A DNA stretch of 64,000 nt from Saccoglossus kowalevskii. Its lineage: Eukaryota; Hemichordata; Enteropneusta; Harrimaniidae. Made by a program: the position numbers and the translations under genes. The notes beneath the pieces are model-generated. The model was not told the DNA's origin. It ran no database searches and saw only the letters and a program-made list of their open reading frames with translations. Positions 36,272 through 51,100 of the stretch are shown piece after piece. The DNA lies in NCBI RefSeq assembly GCF_000003605.2, contig NW_003131853.1:478323-542322 (forward strand), written 5' to 3'. Position 1 is the stretch's first letter. Every line of letters begins with the position of its first letter.

Positions 36272-38073
36272 AAACCGTGCTTCTGTGTCGTAAATGGGTG
36301 ACGCGAATGCCGTTCAAAGCACAGTCGCCTAAAACATGTTAAATACGACTTTTATCAAACATCGGGATATTTTCGTTCCCTCTGTTTACAAGGAATGGTA
36401 CGGCTGTGTTCAAGCGGCTGTGTTCAAAGCGAGGGTGTCGTTTTGATCTTTAGTCGTAATCAATGAAGATTATGTTTTGTTTCTAGGTGACGAAAGAAAT
36501 CATAACCGACGACATTGCTTTCACCCATACGATGTACAAGAATAATTTCTTGTTTGTAATTTAGTTACAAGGCCCACATCCACATGGAATCAATATTATG
36601 TCGGTTACCGTGACCGTGACACGTACAGGCACTAGACCATCACCTCGGGCCATCACATAGAATAATTGACAATTCATTTACTGGCAAGGTAGAGTTTTCT
36701 GTTGTGAACGATATTCCTATGATATATCTGATTTAAGTATGTTATCACTGTGTTCCATAGAAAATATTATTTGTCACGTGACGTGTTACTCGTTTTCTCT
36801 AAATATATGCCCAGACACCCAAAGCAATGTCAAATACAGTAAAAACATGTTAACTGTTTACATAAATCATTGTCATATAATTACTACCGACTTTATCGAA
36901 CGAATTCGACACTAGAACCTTCATGCCGTCCCCAAAACATAATGATTAGCGCGTTCTCACAGCGTTTCCAATATATGTATTAGTTTAGACAACAACAATA
37001 GACGATGTCTTGCGAACAGTAATATTTATTTATTTATTAATTTTTATAATTATTCATTACTTATTTATTACGAATAAATGCAAATAGGCGTAACAGTCCA
37101 CAGGTGGTGCATACCACTATGATGTGTAAATCACCAGATTAGGTGACTGACAGTAAAATCGGCCTGGTACCGAAATGTGATAAATCACATGTAACATATT
37201 ATCTACATGAATTACCATGTTGAAAATTTAAATGTGGATAACTTTGAGTATTTTTGAGCATTTGAAATAGTAAGATAAATAATAATAAATAAAAAAAGAT
37301 TTATCTTGAATAACTCAATGAGTTGACTGCAAACATCATAACATTCGCTTGATGAAATACTGAAAACATGAGTTTGTAATTACATGTACGGACAAGTTAA
37401 TTAAAGGAGTGCTGCTTCCTAAAAACAAATATTGTACGATAAACCATATTATATTGTTTCTCGCAAAATATAATATCCAAAAACAATCATTTAAACATGT
37501 TTTAATTAAAATACTGAAAATCATCTACATTTAATGAATATTCCATATATGACCATGATACAGATACATTTGCTCGAAAGATGCAATCTCACTTTATGCA
37601 GAATATCCCCCACAGATGATTGTGATCATGAATAATACGGTGATTTGTAACAAGTCGTGAAATATTTGAGCACTGGATTTAGCTTGTACTGAAGGTTCAG
37701 TCACCAGAAACTTGTCATTGTTATAATCATGGCCCTTCTACCTTCCATGTTATAATCAACATATAAGGTTGCTCTAAATTTGATTTCATAATAAGAATTC
37801 TCGTGAACTGCACTGAACAGATCCTGCGAAGTGAATCATGTAATTTTAAAGATTAGTTCTCAGTGATAAGGCTTGTTAACATACGCTATAAAATACGATG
37901 ATCAATTCAATGTCATGTTGGCGCATCCACTACAACTACTCTCTGAATATAATGCTAGAGACCACGTTATTGCCCGTATAACTTATGTATAGAGCATTGA
38001 CTATGATATTCAGATGGACTGTGATATAAGTACTACCATCATATGGATGTGGAGCCCCATCATGTCAAGATAG

Positions 38074-38388
38074 GCTGCGATATATTAGTTGGGAGCACCA
38101 TGTTTAGACGAACTGCGATATATTAGTTGGGAGCACCATGTTTAGACAAACTGCGATATATTAGTTGGGAGCACCATGTTTAGACGAACTGCGATATATT
38201 AGTTGGGAGCACCATGTTTAGACAAACTGCGATATATTAGTTGGGAGCACCATGTTTAGACAAACTGCGATATATTAGTTGGGAGCACCATGTTTAGACG
38301 AACTGCGATATATTAGTTGGGAGCACCATGTTTAGATGAACTGCGATATATTAGTTGGGAGCACCATGTTTAGACGAACTGCTATATA
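38074..38388. repeat. 38-bp minisatellite, 8 copies
   Basis: The unit is GCGATATATTAGTTGGGAGC followed by ACCATGTTTAGACGAACT. Eight nearly identical copies differ mainly at GACGAACT, GACAAACT or GATGAACT, so expansion is recent. Confidence 0.95.
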
Positions 38389-40865
38389 ATTTGCGATCAA
38401 GCGTTTTGGGATAGCAAGAAAGTTTAGTGATAAACGTCAGCGAAGAGATTAGTTCGACTACAGGGGTATTCGTTCATGGTACGCTGACCAAGCGCAAAAA
38501 AATAAATAGTACTGAAGCACATGTGATAAATCGCATGTGATAAATTACTGAGCTTGGTATTATGTCTTTACTTTCCAGTATGCAAAAACTGAGACAATAA
38601 TAATGAATATGTTAAAGACGGTAGCTCGAATTTCGCCTTCATGTGGGACCCGACGACGCGTAAAATTATTGTGTTCCGAAGTTTGATGGAATAAGCATCA
38701 GATATTATAATGCTATGTCCCCGTGTCATTACATCAAATTATTGAACTGCCTCGCCCGGGTCAGTGCTTTGTTGTGCAGTGATCAACAGCATACCTTGCT
38801 TTGGACTGTTAAATATAGGCACTGGAGACGAATGTACCGCCATCATACTAAAATACCGCGGACTCAAACTCAAACTTAAATTGCTATCTCAAACAAAAAT
38901 TAAGGGCGCTCCCCTGGCAGCCACACTGCGCATGCACAAACTCGCAACTCAAGAGTTACCAGTACATGAATAGATGTATATGTTGGTTTATTTTTTTACC
39001 ACAAACTACATCAATTACAGGGAATAAAATAAGATTTTTTGTTCAACTAAGAAAACTGTATTTATTGGCGGTTACCGCCAGACGGTCATAATTTATGTAG
39101 TCTATTTGATAAGCCATACGTGTGCAATTTACCGTCTTTCACTGTACTAAACAACAGCTCTGACCCGTAGCAGACTGTATTCAATATATACGGCGTACTA
39201 AATGTACCAAACTCCCGAAGAAATCGCGTATTATCAAATGTCAAATTGTTTTGATGTGCTGCACTTTTGATCTACCGACTTTCCTATAACGAATCTATAA
39301 ACCTGACTGAACTGGGCACTCAATTGACACCATTGATATTTCAATCAAGTGCCACCGAGTGAATCGTGCGACCTTTATCAAAGTGTGTTGTTTGTGTTAC
39401 TTTTGTTTTCTCCACAATACGAAGCGCTACATGGAACACATCTGTGACGGCTTACATCGGGCACAGATTTCACAGGAATTAGCACGCAGTGTAATTTTCA
39501 TAATTACGAACACCGGACTCATTCATACGAGAATGATTTGTGTCAGGTGACACCAACCGTTGCACAGTAACCTTTAACCCTCTATTGTGGCGAGAGTGTA
39601 TATTTGTCACAGCATATCATGTACATCACTAGTTCATCCTAGGTTAATTTATATTTTGTACGCGCATCTATACTTAGTTTATGACGCCGAAAAGATGCAT
39701 TGCGCCCCTCCTACGTCTATTCAATACATCTATCTCGATGTTATAATAATATTATAAGTACTAGTTCGGTTACATAGTCTACCATAGTCTACGTCGCGCC
39801 CATTCCAGTGCCACGCCCATTTTATTATTCATTTGTTGAGTGAACATCACTTTTTTCTGTGATTTGGAAACACAGCTGGTTTCCTCTGGCAAAAGCTATT
39901 TTCCAATGTCGTGTAAAACAGATTGTCTATATTGAAGATGGAATCATCATTTCAGTTACATTATATGACCACAGATTGTAAATTGTAATAATGCCAACTC
40001 ATCTCAAGACAATGACTGATTTATATATACTGTACAGTTAAATAAACAAATATAAAAGACTGTACCCTCTGATCCATAGACTGTATACAGAATATAATTT
40101 AACGAAAACAAAACCAGAAATGACAATTAAGCATGATGCTGGTGGCACAGGGCACAGGGATCGGGTCGCAGGGGGTCTAGATAGAAGGTTTATCTCCGAC
40201 CATCAGTGATTAAAACAATGGTGCCAGCAACAATACAAATCCTACACGATGTACATGTAGCCACGATTTCTGAAATCAGTCAATCAATCAATCAATCAAT
40301 CAGTATTATTACCATTATTCGGGTATCACCGAGTTCAAGAATCGGGATTGGTGTAGTATCCCTCGGGATAAAAGAGATTTAGTCGGAGTTGAAAGAAATA
40401 ATAATGCGGGCCTAGTACTGATTGACAGTAATTCCCCAGAGCCCTGTCCAACTTATAGTCGCCTGTCTTGGGAGATATGGCGTGTTTACGGCATGGGTTG
40501 CTGGTATTCTGACCTAAAATCAAAATATCTGTGTCCTTCACATCCAACAACCCGATGGCGGTACGTAAATGTGCATTACCTTAGGGACACACTGGTCTGT
40601 TGCACGGCACGTCAGCTGGGACGTGAATACATATCCTTGAATATATCTACCTTTGTATGAAGAGAAATAACAGCGAACCAATTTTTATTTGCACAGGGGA
40701 CACAGCATAAGGGCGAACACGCTGTTCCTTCTGGCTCATCACATCATATCGGAGTCACATGTCTCAGTCATATACTACAGACCGGTAACATCTTGAACGT
40801 AATGGCAAGATTATTGACGACCTGGGTACGATACAAGAAAAATACCATGCAGTGTACATCCAATA
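38389..40865. other. Intergenic, nothing recognised
   Basis: No gene seen. A short (TCAA)n run lies near 40278-40301. GCACATGTGATAAATCGCAT near 38517 repeats a word found at 37172. Confidence 0.4.
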
Positions 40866-40998
40866 TTAAAGGGCGGTGGTCGTCGCGCTGCGTCGTGTTC
40901 GACATGGGACACATGGCGACGTATACAACGCGTGTAAAATACATTGTTTTGTTAACATGAAATTCGAGCACTTGCTACGCAACGACCACCGCCCTTTA
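40866..40998. mobile_element. 133-bp MITE with TTAA target duplication
   Basis: It starts TTAA-AGGGCGGTGGTCGT and ends ACGACCACCGCCCT-TTAA; the inverted repeat extends at least 17 bases with one mismatch. TTAA duplications are typical of piggyBac-type insertion, although these termini do not begin with the usual CCY. The element is too short to code and nonautonomous. It shares its ends with the sequences flanking the assembly gap. Confidence 0.75.
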
Positions 40999-43900
40999 AC
41001 ATTTAATAACGACTTGTTTCATAATTTGACGAACCACCTTGCGTCGGTGAAAGGCCACCATCTTTTTTTTTTTTAGGAATCCCAATCCATATGTTTTAAG
41101 GCGACTATTCTTAAACAATACTAGCCCATAGAGTCGTATCAATTTAACATACGTGGTTGTGAGGGCGGTGTCGACGACGGACTGGACGCGGCTTCGGCAT
41201 ATGATAGAGAATAATATTTTATTACGCTCCAGTCTAAGTGTGACACTCGTTTGGTCGTTATATATAAAAATAAATCTCCAATAAAAACAGTCGAGCTCTA
41301 TTTGGATGAAATGTTTTGATGAGGAGCGGTCTTGAATGATACTGGTACTGCAGCATGGCGCCAACTGTCTCATTACATATTCAAAATAACATGTGACAAT
41401 GTTTTAAGTTGAAAAGTAACACAACTGTATAATTATTACGATATTATGCATGTCCAATGACTATACCATCAATGGGTGTAGTGCCCCTATCTCATCTAAA
41501 TTATCCGGTAAGTTTGTCACTGTTAAGCTTTTAACCGCGTATATCGACGAGTGTTATTATAATAAAATTCAAAATAAAATATATAAACCCCAGTGATGTA
41601 TGTTTGGCACTTTGCAATATTACATATTATTGTGTAGTGTATATGGACATACGTGTGTGTGGGTGTAGGTGTGTGTGTGTGGGGGGGTCAATATATAACT
41701 CCATATCATGAATGATATTTGTGTATCAGTATCATAGGACAGCTGTGTCGCTACCATGGTATTATGTGCATTTATTTTATCAAAATCATTTTGTCAGGTA
41801 ATTGAAATAAAATATTAATAAATGTATTATATATAACAATATTATAGAAAAACGTTTTATTTTATTTATTTCTATCTTTTCCTTCAATTGGATATTATTT
41901 TGTTTTGTAAATTGAAAAGGAATATTTCTGTTGATTGCATTTCTTTCTGTAAGCGGCACATATATGAACATTATTTTGAAAATCAACGTTTGGCATGATA
42001 ATTACCATGTGAGCTTTGAGAAGAGACAGCAGTCAAAACAATACTTAAAACAACATGTCATGGCGTGTTGGTTTTCATTGTATTTGAATTTATTCCGATT
42101 TAGATATACCAATATAGAAATCGCCCTGCAAAAAATATCGAGGCAGAGTGATAAGCGTACTTGGTACCAAAGAGATGAAGCCCGCTTGTTTCCATATATA
42201 ATGTGGCACACAGACAAGCTTGTAAAGTACAGCATATATTTGTGGGCGTGGTTCAGGTATACTTCAGATTGACTTGATTAAGAATCATGTGTCAGTATTA
42301 TTATGATTTACATGCCCGCAATATATTTTGCTGAACTTAGATAACCCAAATTTGAAGTTAGTTAGGGGACATAATCTCCGTTCACGGTGTTGGGTCGTAG
42401 TGTGAACAGGCATCGATTTCCAGGTCGAATTGACAAGTTCACAGATTGAACCTAACACTTCAAGTGTTGATATGTGTAATTAAATTAGTCTATTGTTTCT
42501 CGCTCTGGTACACTTGATACCAATGCATATTTAATGTAATTAACCAAGGTAAAACACATACAGTGTACCACTATATTTTATAAAACGTAATACTAGCAGC
42601 CTTGCAGCTTATTCGACTGCATTACCATCTGTGTACCGGTTACGCCAGCTGTGCCACTCACCCATTCAGTGTACAATGTAACGCCGTACATTAAATTTAA
42701 CATAAAATCTATATTATAGTTTAACAGTACTAAACGTCCGTACAATATGGTTCACTGTTTTTCTATTTGCGCAGTACTCCTGAAAAGCATGAATTCAAAC
42801 AGGCCAGTCAAGAACGCGCCCACGTTAACTTCAATTTGAATGTATAATATTTGTTTTTATATTTACATGCAGTCCCTCCTTGTTCGGTGAAGGTTGGTGC
42901 TCTTGAAAAGTTGTTAGCCATGTCAACCCCATCAGTCCCAAAGCGTGCAGTAGCCGTGAAATAAAACGAACGCCACTGCTATGTGTTTACACTCGGTTTA
43001 GTTTTACGAAACAAACTTGAATGCACCAATCGTAGAGCGTGTTCTGCATCGAGGATTCAACTAATCGTGACATGTTTATTTCAAAGGTTGTGATTCCTTG
43101 TTCACTTTTCAATGGTGATGGTGTCGTATGCTGGTGTCTACGCCATTTTGTTTGTTTGCTTCTGGGGTTACCTATTCAATTTTGTGTTGCAATCAGTTCT
43201 GCATAAAATAACACATTTCCGACTTCACAGAGTAATGGACCTAGCCCTAGACAATGTCTTTCTGCTACATATTATGAATGTTTCGATGCTTACTTGAACA
43301 AAATTGCTTGCAATGGAATGTTTCGCAAATATAAAAAAACAATGACCTTTGCTCGTTCTAGTCACCTATGTATAGCATAGTATTGCGCTGTTCTTTCAAT
43401 GGCCAGTAACAAGACAACTATGTCGGTATGTCGCTGACCCTTGCGTTACATCCTACTTAGTACCCAGGTTTTTGGTATAATTGTGTAAACAATGAAATGC
43501 GATGGTTCTTAAGATTATTTCGATTCTGCAGGTTCGCAACATTTTTAACGACAAAAAAGTCAAGGGTAAAACCACTTTTAACACAACGACACTTCGTCCG
43601 GGTAGCCATGTTGGAATGTGCTGGTCCAGTCAAAAACAGTCATTCCAAACTGTCCATCGTATTGGCTTTAATGCGGACAGTGACAACACAGTTTAGACAC
43701 AAAACGAGCGTACGTTGGGATAACACTAATAAACCAACCCAACAAATTAAAATTTTGGTCAAACTACCAACATTGTCAAGAAGAAAACAACAAAATGGCT
43801 GACAAAGTAGTTAAAATTGTAAATAGGCCACCTAATGACCAGTAAAAGATTCGAAATAGTTATCAGTCGGTTGAGTTTACCAGTGATACGTAACCAGGCA

Positions 43901-44860
43901 ATATGTAGGCATTTTCGCAAACTCCAAGTGTTTGCTTAAGCAATTATATAAGAAATACCCTTCATATTATAAGTTAACTTGTTATTTTATTTAACTATAT
44001 ACGTTCACCACCGCTTTAAGAGAGCCCATACCAAAACGCAGTCAAGCAGAGCCGACTGTGGAAATCACCAAAACACACATTGTACCCATCACCTTTAATT
44101 ATCAATAAAAGAATCTCCACACCAAAAACACCCGAATAAGATTGCTTGATTTACCGACAATATCTTTGTGACCTGCATACGACATTTTACCGCTATTTTA
44201 CCGGCATTTGGTTTGCCTCTCCAAGGTGTACCGCGGCGTTATCAGACAGCCACGCCTACACGATACTCCACGATTTACAGGAGCTTTACAGGTGAGTGGC
44301 TAAACTTGAAAATCGTTAAAACCCGTCGCGTTTTAAGATTCCAACGAGTTTCGAATTACATAGTGATGACAGTCAGCTTCTAAATACCCAGAAAATCGGC
44401 TTGGAAATCCTTAGCTAAAGTTGGTAAAGTGAAATTAGAAGCTCGACCAAAACATACACTGTGTACCATACCAGTGCACTTGAAGGCTGCGATATCTATG
44501 CTAACAGAATTATTCATGTGATGTTTTGGTAGTTGTATTAAGACTATCTAGGCTGGTATAGATTGTCACAGATCAGCAGCCATGCTGAACACCTTAGGGA
44601 CGAACAATCAATGATCCCTGCGATAAATCATTACATCTGTGGGCTAAATCGTAGCATATGGGTTCCGTCCTTTGTTATTACGTCATAATGAATAAATAAT
44701 GTAGAAAGATATAATTATATTGCAAAGTAGCATTCACAACCGAACCTGTGAATTGATCCCAAATATTGTTTAAGAGCATTTTTGGTCTCACTTAGAGGGT
44801 CCAGTAAATTCCCATAGGTGCGTACGCACCCACCCTATTCATTGACGTGCCACGTACCAG
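40999..44860. other. Gene-poor region upstream of ESRP
   Basis: No coding exon recognised. A (GT)n-like run lies at 41655-41690. ACCACCGCTTTAAG near 43998 resembles one end of the TTAA element, a possible solo remnant. Confidence 0.4.
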
Positions 44861-44868
44861 GCTTTCAG

Positions 44869-44873
44869 CCAAT
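44869..44873 (+). promoter_or_regulatory. CCAAT box upstream of ESRP
   Basis: CAGCCAATCACAG at 44866-44878 is a good CCAAT-box context about 150 bases upstream of the ESRP start codon. No TATA box is obvious. The transcription start is not known. Confidence 0.3.
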
Positions 44874-45023
44874 CACAGGGAGCTATTAACAAAGATATTA
44901 ACCCGCACATGGAACCGTATTCTAACAAAACATTTGGTTTGCATTCATCAGCAAGCTAAAGACGGGCATCAACTCATTGCTTCCAACTCTGGCTCTGCAC
45001 TGTAGTGGGTGAACCGTAGCAAA

Positions 45024-45155
45024 ATGGCAACAGCATATAACTATCTCGTGGTATTATTCGCGTCAACACCGGGCCAGAGAGGACCGTACCTAGGATCTGA
45101 CGAATGTGAAGTAGTTTTTTTAGTTTGGATGGTCATCGACGTAGAAACGAACAAG
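45024..45155 (+). CDS. ESRP1: ESRP exon 1
   Basis: Forty-four codons, [17 protein letters not shown] to DVETNK, matching human DYLVVLFGITAG and LGSDEKEL. Ends phase 0 at GTGGGT. In-frame stop TAG at 45003 supports this ATG. Confidence 0.93.
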
Positions 45156-48100
45156 GTGGGTTCGATAACACGCTGCCATTCAATGCAGCGAGCGACTCGC
45201 CGGTAGCACTTTAATCTATGGGAACGCATGTACACATACAGACTCCGTAACATCATTGAATTGATTGCCGTAGCAAACATTCACGCACGTTTAGCAAAGC
45301 ACTTGTGCGATTTCCGACTAATGTTAATTTCATCGTGTACATTTCATCAACAGGTTGTTAGCGTAAAACAGTCGTTCGTCAAGGCTGATCATACGGAAGT
45401 GTCTGAGGAATACTGTTCGGAACTGGGGATTAAAGAAGAGGCCATTAAAAATGCAGAGCCACTAGAATCAGTCATTCAACAGGTAAGATTCTCGGCTTGT
45501 GACGAATAAATGTATAATAATTTACATTCCAGCTGCGCTGTCTACATTCAACATATAAGGGTATTAGAATGAAATATGACCGGGAAGGCATGTCGATGGT
45601 GTGTAAATTACGTCGCCGTCTTATCAGATTAGTAAATTTACATTTGCATTAAATGACGGCAATGTCATTGATTTTAAATCATCATTATACAAGCACTTGT
45701 TGCTTTCAACGCTGATCGTAAGGTCGATCAACCTCGTTGTTAATAACATCGGGAGAATTGGCACCGGAATTAGATTAAGTACTGTAATCGAGTGAGCCCA
45801 TTCAAACTACGTCTGTAATGCATATATCTAGTTTCCGTTGTTTTTAACAAGCTTGATAGATTGATTCATGTCGCACGATTCAACGGGGATCATGGTGGTC
45901 GTCGCTGTCGTCATAATGCATTCTGTGCGCTACCACGTCTTTGGCGTCATGATATTACCGTGTTTATAGTTGGTATGCATTTCAACCCGTATCTTTCATG
46001 GTTTGTTCTATTCTTTCTATAGCTTGATACCCACATACGTAACGAACTGAATTCTACGGAAGGCGCAACGTTCTGTTTCTGCATTGATGGGTCTCTCCAC
46101 TTACGGCAGTGCCTGCATCCGCAGTGCGCCAATAAGGGAATCGAGTTGCCCGAACATTACTATCAATTTTTCGATATACGTAAGGAATTTCGTCGATTTT
46201 ACACGCTAGCACCACAAGTTAATTCACTGAAAGAGATGGCAGATCGTATCCTTTTGTGTATTTTTTTTAATATTTTCGCCCAAGTGTGTCAATGATTGTA
46301 CACAAAGGTCAAAGTGTACAACGAACTAAGTACATGTGTTCGTTAATATCGCTATCATCGCCATGTCATCGCGAGTAGAAGAATTATTAATTTGTTACTT
46401 GTGTCGAGATAGCACTAGAATTGAAAAAAATGACCTCTTGGGAAGAGATCAGCCTTGGTTTTGTACTGCCACTAGGCGCAGCAGTGTCGATTTGAAAACA
46501 GTGGGCGGTTCACAAGGTTAGCATTCCACTACTGGCGTTACGCTCAGTGTTAAACACGGTGTGAAATTTTGAAATCCGAGAAACACCCTAGTCTTTAGCG
46601 CAAATAAAATGCGTATTTTACTTGAAAGGCTCCTACTTCACAGCCATATAAAACATCCATTTATTTATTACCCAGTACCAGACTTCACATTATCTTCACA
46701 TTATTTATTACCAAAATAGAAAAGATGCGCAACACAATGTTTTACTGCTAACGAACCCCCTAGGCTCATGAGCGACACTATATCACGTTGTTTACATCCC
46801 TGCGAAATGACACCAGGTCGAGGCCAAGTAAAGGACAATTTCCGACCGGTGTTGATATTTTTGTTTCATCCCACCCTTTCATTGCTGGTAATCTGACCTG
46901 GGTGACGTAGGAATTTTATAATCATTCGCATGTTTGTTGAGTCACTTTATGATAAATACAACAGTTCATTTTCTGTACTGTACGAGTATTGACTAGTATT
47001 TCATCTCCCAAAAATAGCGTCCTCCACAGGCCGTTGCAAAAGGTTCTGTAACCAACGTGAAAGCACCCCAGCTTATATACTATACCATTAATCAAATCAA
47101 TTTGTCTGTCCGTGGTAATGATTTCAAGGTTGTTACTTTTTTTTAAAATTGGGCCATTTTTCAGCTTGGTGGGTGAATTATATAATCCGTAAAAAAATGT
47201 GTGGGTGGGCATGAATGGGCAGGTCTACCTCCTTCAACACATACTAATGCGCATTTTCGTACCTATCTCACGGAAACGCGCTGCCATATCTTCTGGTATT
47301 TGTATAGATGTAGTCATAAATCGTAGCAAGGATCATTAATTATCCGCCAAACTGGGATGGTCCTTTCAACGGAATGTACCACGAACCCTAGCACTCTGAG
47401 AACAGAGACTTCAACCCCTGAAGCAGTTAATAAAAACAGTCAAAAAGTCTAACAGATTAAATGATTTACTCTGCCTTTTGGTTGTTTTTGAGTGACATTG
47501 TTTTATTTGGCTGATCATTGCTGAGAAGTCGCAGAGAAAACTGATGATTTTTTTCCCTGCAACAAAACAATGTTTTGGGTATTGGAGGGCATAGGCGAGA
47601 CTGTTCTATGGAAGGAATTTTTTTAAATGTTGTTATGCATCGTCGCTTAATTCAGTTAACACACAAAGTCTACAAAAGAGCTTAGTGTAGGACTAAAGAA
47701 TAGGCCACTCGTTTCTACTATTGTAAATTTCCATGGTCTTTCATGGGCGTCCACCAAGTCGAATAGATTTCAATAGATCGCGTACGTCGGGAAATTGGTT
47801 ATTGATTCATCGATATTTTCCGTGTTTCATTCCAACACACTTTCTCACGAGTGAGAAGACACCATCACCGGGCCATAATGTAGTTCTCAGTTTCAGTTGT
47901 ATTCAAGTTATATTCGGTGTACTTTTAAACTACCCTGCACATTTAGTGGATGATTTACGCCAAAAAATATCCGTCGGAAGGTGATGGTCCTTTTAGAATG
48001 TCATGAGGATAGATTTGGTGGCATCGTGCTTCATTTTAATTTGGCAGCCTCGAGATATCACTCAGTCTGTACCCTTTGTTTAATTGAGGTACAAGTGATT

Positions 48101-51100
48101 ATAATGCTGGATTAAACCGTATTTGTCCAACTATTGTCACCATCGTGCATGGTAATGTACCATATCACCACAGCATGCTTCGACACGAATATCAGAACAT
48201 TTTATTTATCAGGTGTCCGCTTTCTCTTAACACGACATTTTGTCAAACACCATAACAGAATGGTGGCCCCTTCAATCCATGGATACTAAATACGGCCTCA
48301 GCACATTCTATTTTTAACTGACCCATGCACATGTATAATACCCAGACCGTATTTCAATTACAAAATATCATTAATAATTTTGAATGCGCCACAACTAGAT
48401 AAATATTAACATAAATATTCATATATTTATTTAAAATATAACTGAAATAAAATTGAACAGTAATAGTTTTGTTAATGTCTCCAGTGAACTGATATTTAGT
48501 TTTAATTTGGGGTTGATATCGCCCTTGCTCGGGATTTTTTTAGTTGAGAGTGTAGTTATTTCTGTATTTTAAAATCATATTCATTTAACCATATCCTTGT
48601 TCATTTATTTTCATGACGTGAAATATTGTCGACACGTATACATACGAAGTAAATGTAAATGTGTTGGCTTCTAGCTTCATCCTGTTATCAAAATAACTCT
48701 CTAAATGTCGTACACATTTCAACATGTTTGTACGCATTAATTTGCATATTTTAATTTGTATAATTCAATATAGTATTTGTATTTGAGGCTCTGTTCCTGC
48801 GACTTTTGTAAACCACACAATAGCAGCTCAGATTGTTTTGTTGTCATGTTTTTATAATCGTAAATATCATTTTCATTTTAGAATGATTTATATTGCATAC
48901 AAACTTGATTCATAGGTATCTTTGTACTTGGAGGTTATATGTCAGCACTACATGTATATACTCGGACACTATAAAGCGCGATTTGCGATCCCTGAACCAA
49001 AACGAAATCTTATTTGTACAAAGGATAAACTCTCTGGAAAAGACGAGTAACTACGAACAGACCCGTGGTGTTCTACTGTCGTTATTTGTCGTGTATACGA
49101 ACTGCACACCAATTGTTGACTCGATACCCGCATAAATGACTGCCATAAAGTTGGTGCCAGGCGTGCGCGTTTGTGTCAGTGGCAAATGCATCGCACGACT
49201 AAATTCACAACATTCGATAGTTAAACTGTTTGCCAAAAAAATGTCAATAAATTTAAACTAGTTGGGACAATGCCTTGAAATAGATTTTAAAAATATAATT
49301 GTCTAAATATTTGATTTACCAATTTGTTAGAGGGAAAAAACAAGTTACAAACATGGTGCAAGTTAAGGCCGGCACAATTTGCTTCAAATGTTAGTACCCG
49401 TTCCCCGCCCGTATTTTCTGCAGTGAATGTCTATAAATGTAGCTTTCAATTGTATGCAACTGGTGGCTTCTTATAGCATTTCGACTAATTATGTAATTTA
49501 GCTTGAATGCACATCGGACGTTGCAATTTTTACATTTTCGTCAACTGGAAAATAATAAGACTTTTAACCAGTGAACGAAAAATGCGTTTCGGAATATTTT
49601 ACAATTTATTGTGTCGCATACGTAATTCGGCGTTTTATCAGGCTTGGCATCACCGACTCCACCCTTATGATTCGTCACATCTTTCGGTTATCAGATACGC
49701 TACGGCTACAAGACAATTATTAGGCGCATCAATATTTTGTTGCCTTTTCTTTAAAAATCATTCTTTTCTGTCAGTTTCCTTAACACGCATTTTCCTCCAG
49801 ATTTAAAAATCGATATAACTCCCAACACACGACACGCCACTGGTGACGTCAGAGCAATTGGTCTTCTTGTACAGAGGTTGATATCAGATGGTAAGTTTAA
49901 CATTCTAACATTTTAATAATTACAATTGGATATCAATTTATCGGGGCATCTTTTTCAGAGGTTAGATAACAAACAAACACACCAAACACCTGTGGACTCC
50001 CCAGGATACGCCATATTTAAATAAATCACATGACAGATTGTTGTAGATTCGATTATATTACCAAGAATTTACTATTTTTTCACGCCCCATTCATTTTTCA
50101 GAAATAGACAGCAGTTGGGAGGACATGTGTAACATTCAGAAAAATCGGGGCAGTTTGTAACATTGAACTATTGTACAAACAGTAATTGTATGCAGTGACA
50201 AACCAGATGTTACAATATACAGAATCGGTATCTCCCGGCTGTTACAAACTGCTCATGCGCAGACATTGTACATTGGGACAGAGGCAATATTATTGGCATA
50301 TGTATTTTAAAAAATGTCACGAATCAAGCTTTAAAATATGCTGAATAAATATTCACCCATCTACAAACTGACATTTTCGTCCCCAAATTGGAATCTTGCT
50401 ATCTGTTCATTTATTGCGTTGTCTTTTGTGCTTTTCGGTGCGAATATCGTGAGAATATCAATGGGAAGTGTTTTCATAGCAAACAATTCTAGATTATATT
50501 GTAAACTACGTTGAAAACACTGAGTGTCAATTTCTGGTTAACATGGTTAACGATTGAACAAACAAAATTTACAGTGTGTACACAATAAGTGTTAAACATG
50601 CCTTGCCATAAACGCATTAACACTGAATGCTGATCAATACGGTTACTAGTATCATGTAGAAAATTGTGAAAAAAAGCAATTTTTTTTAAAAACTTCAACA
50701 GCAACCTTCTTTTTTTACTCTGAATTATAATGTTTGAAACAAGAGACCAGCAACAGCACAGAGAACATCATAATAAGAACCTTTGTGGTTCATAAAATTG
50801 TGCTTTCAATATAAATATTACTACCTACTGTGTTGGTTTTAGTCCCATTCTTATTCTATTTTGTATACGACTGTTTTCGTGATATTTTGCACAATAGAAT
50901 CGCCCTTTATTAATCGTTGAACTGTTGTCTTCCCCTTCCCCAGGGCACAAATTTACATCACCAGAAATCATTCAGAGAAAATTTGAGACGGGAACATGGT
51001 AAGTTTAGAAACGTGTTTCAAAGTGAGGGGAAAAAATGGGTTCAATGTGGATATGAAGCTTGCACCCACTTTGGGAAAAGTTTATTTCTGTGTAATAATG

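Larger units (their letters stand above)
33954..38073. other. Gene-poor intergenic region
   Basis: No coding exon or RNA gene was recognised. Two CTCF-like motifs lie at 35312-35325 and 36258-36271. CAGATTAGGTG and TGTGATAAATCACATGT near 37130-37195 are small palindromes. Confidence 0.4.

Noticed and set aside
43497-43802. 101-codon basic ORF upstream of ESRP
   Set aside because: No family, no splice context, overlapping a second frame of similar length; likely chance.
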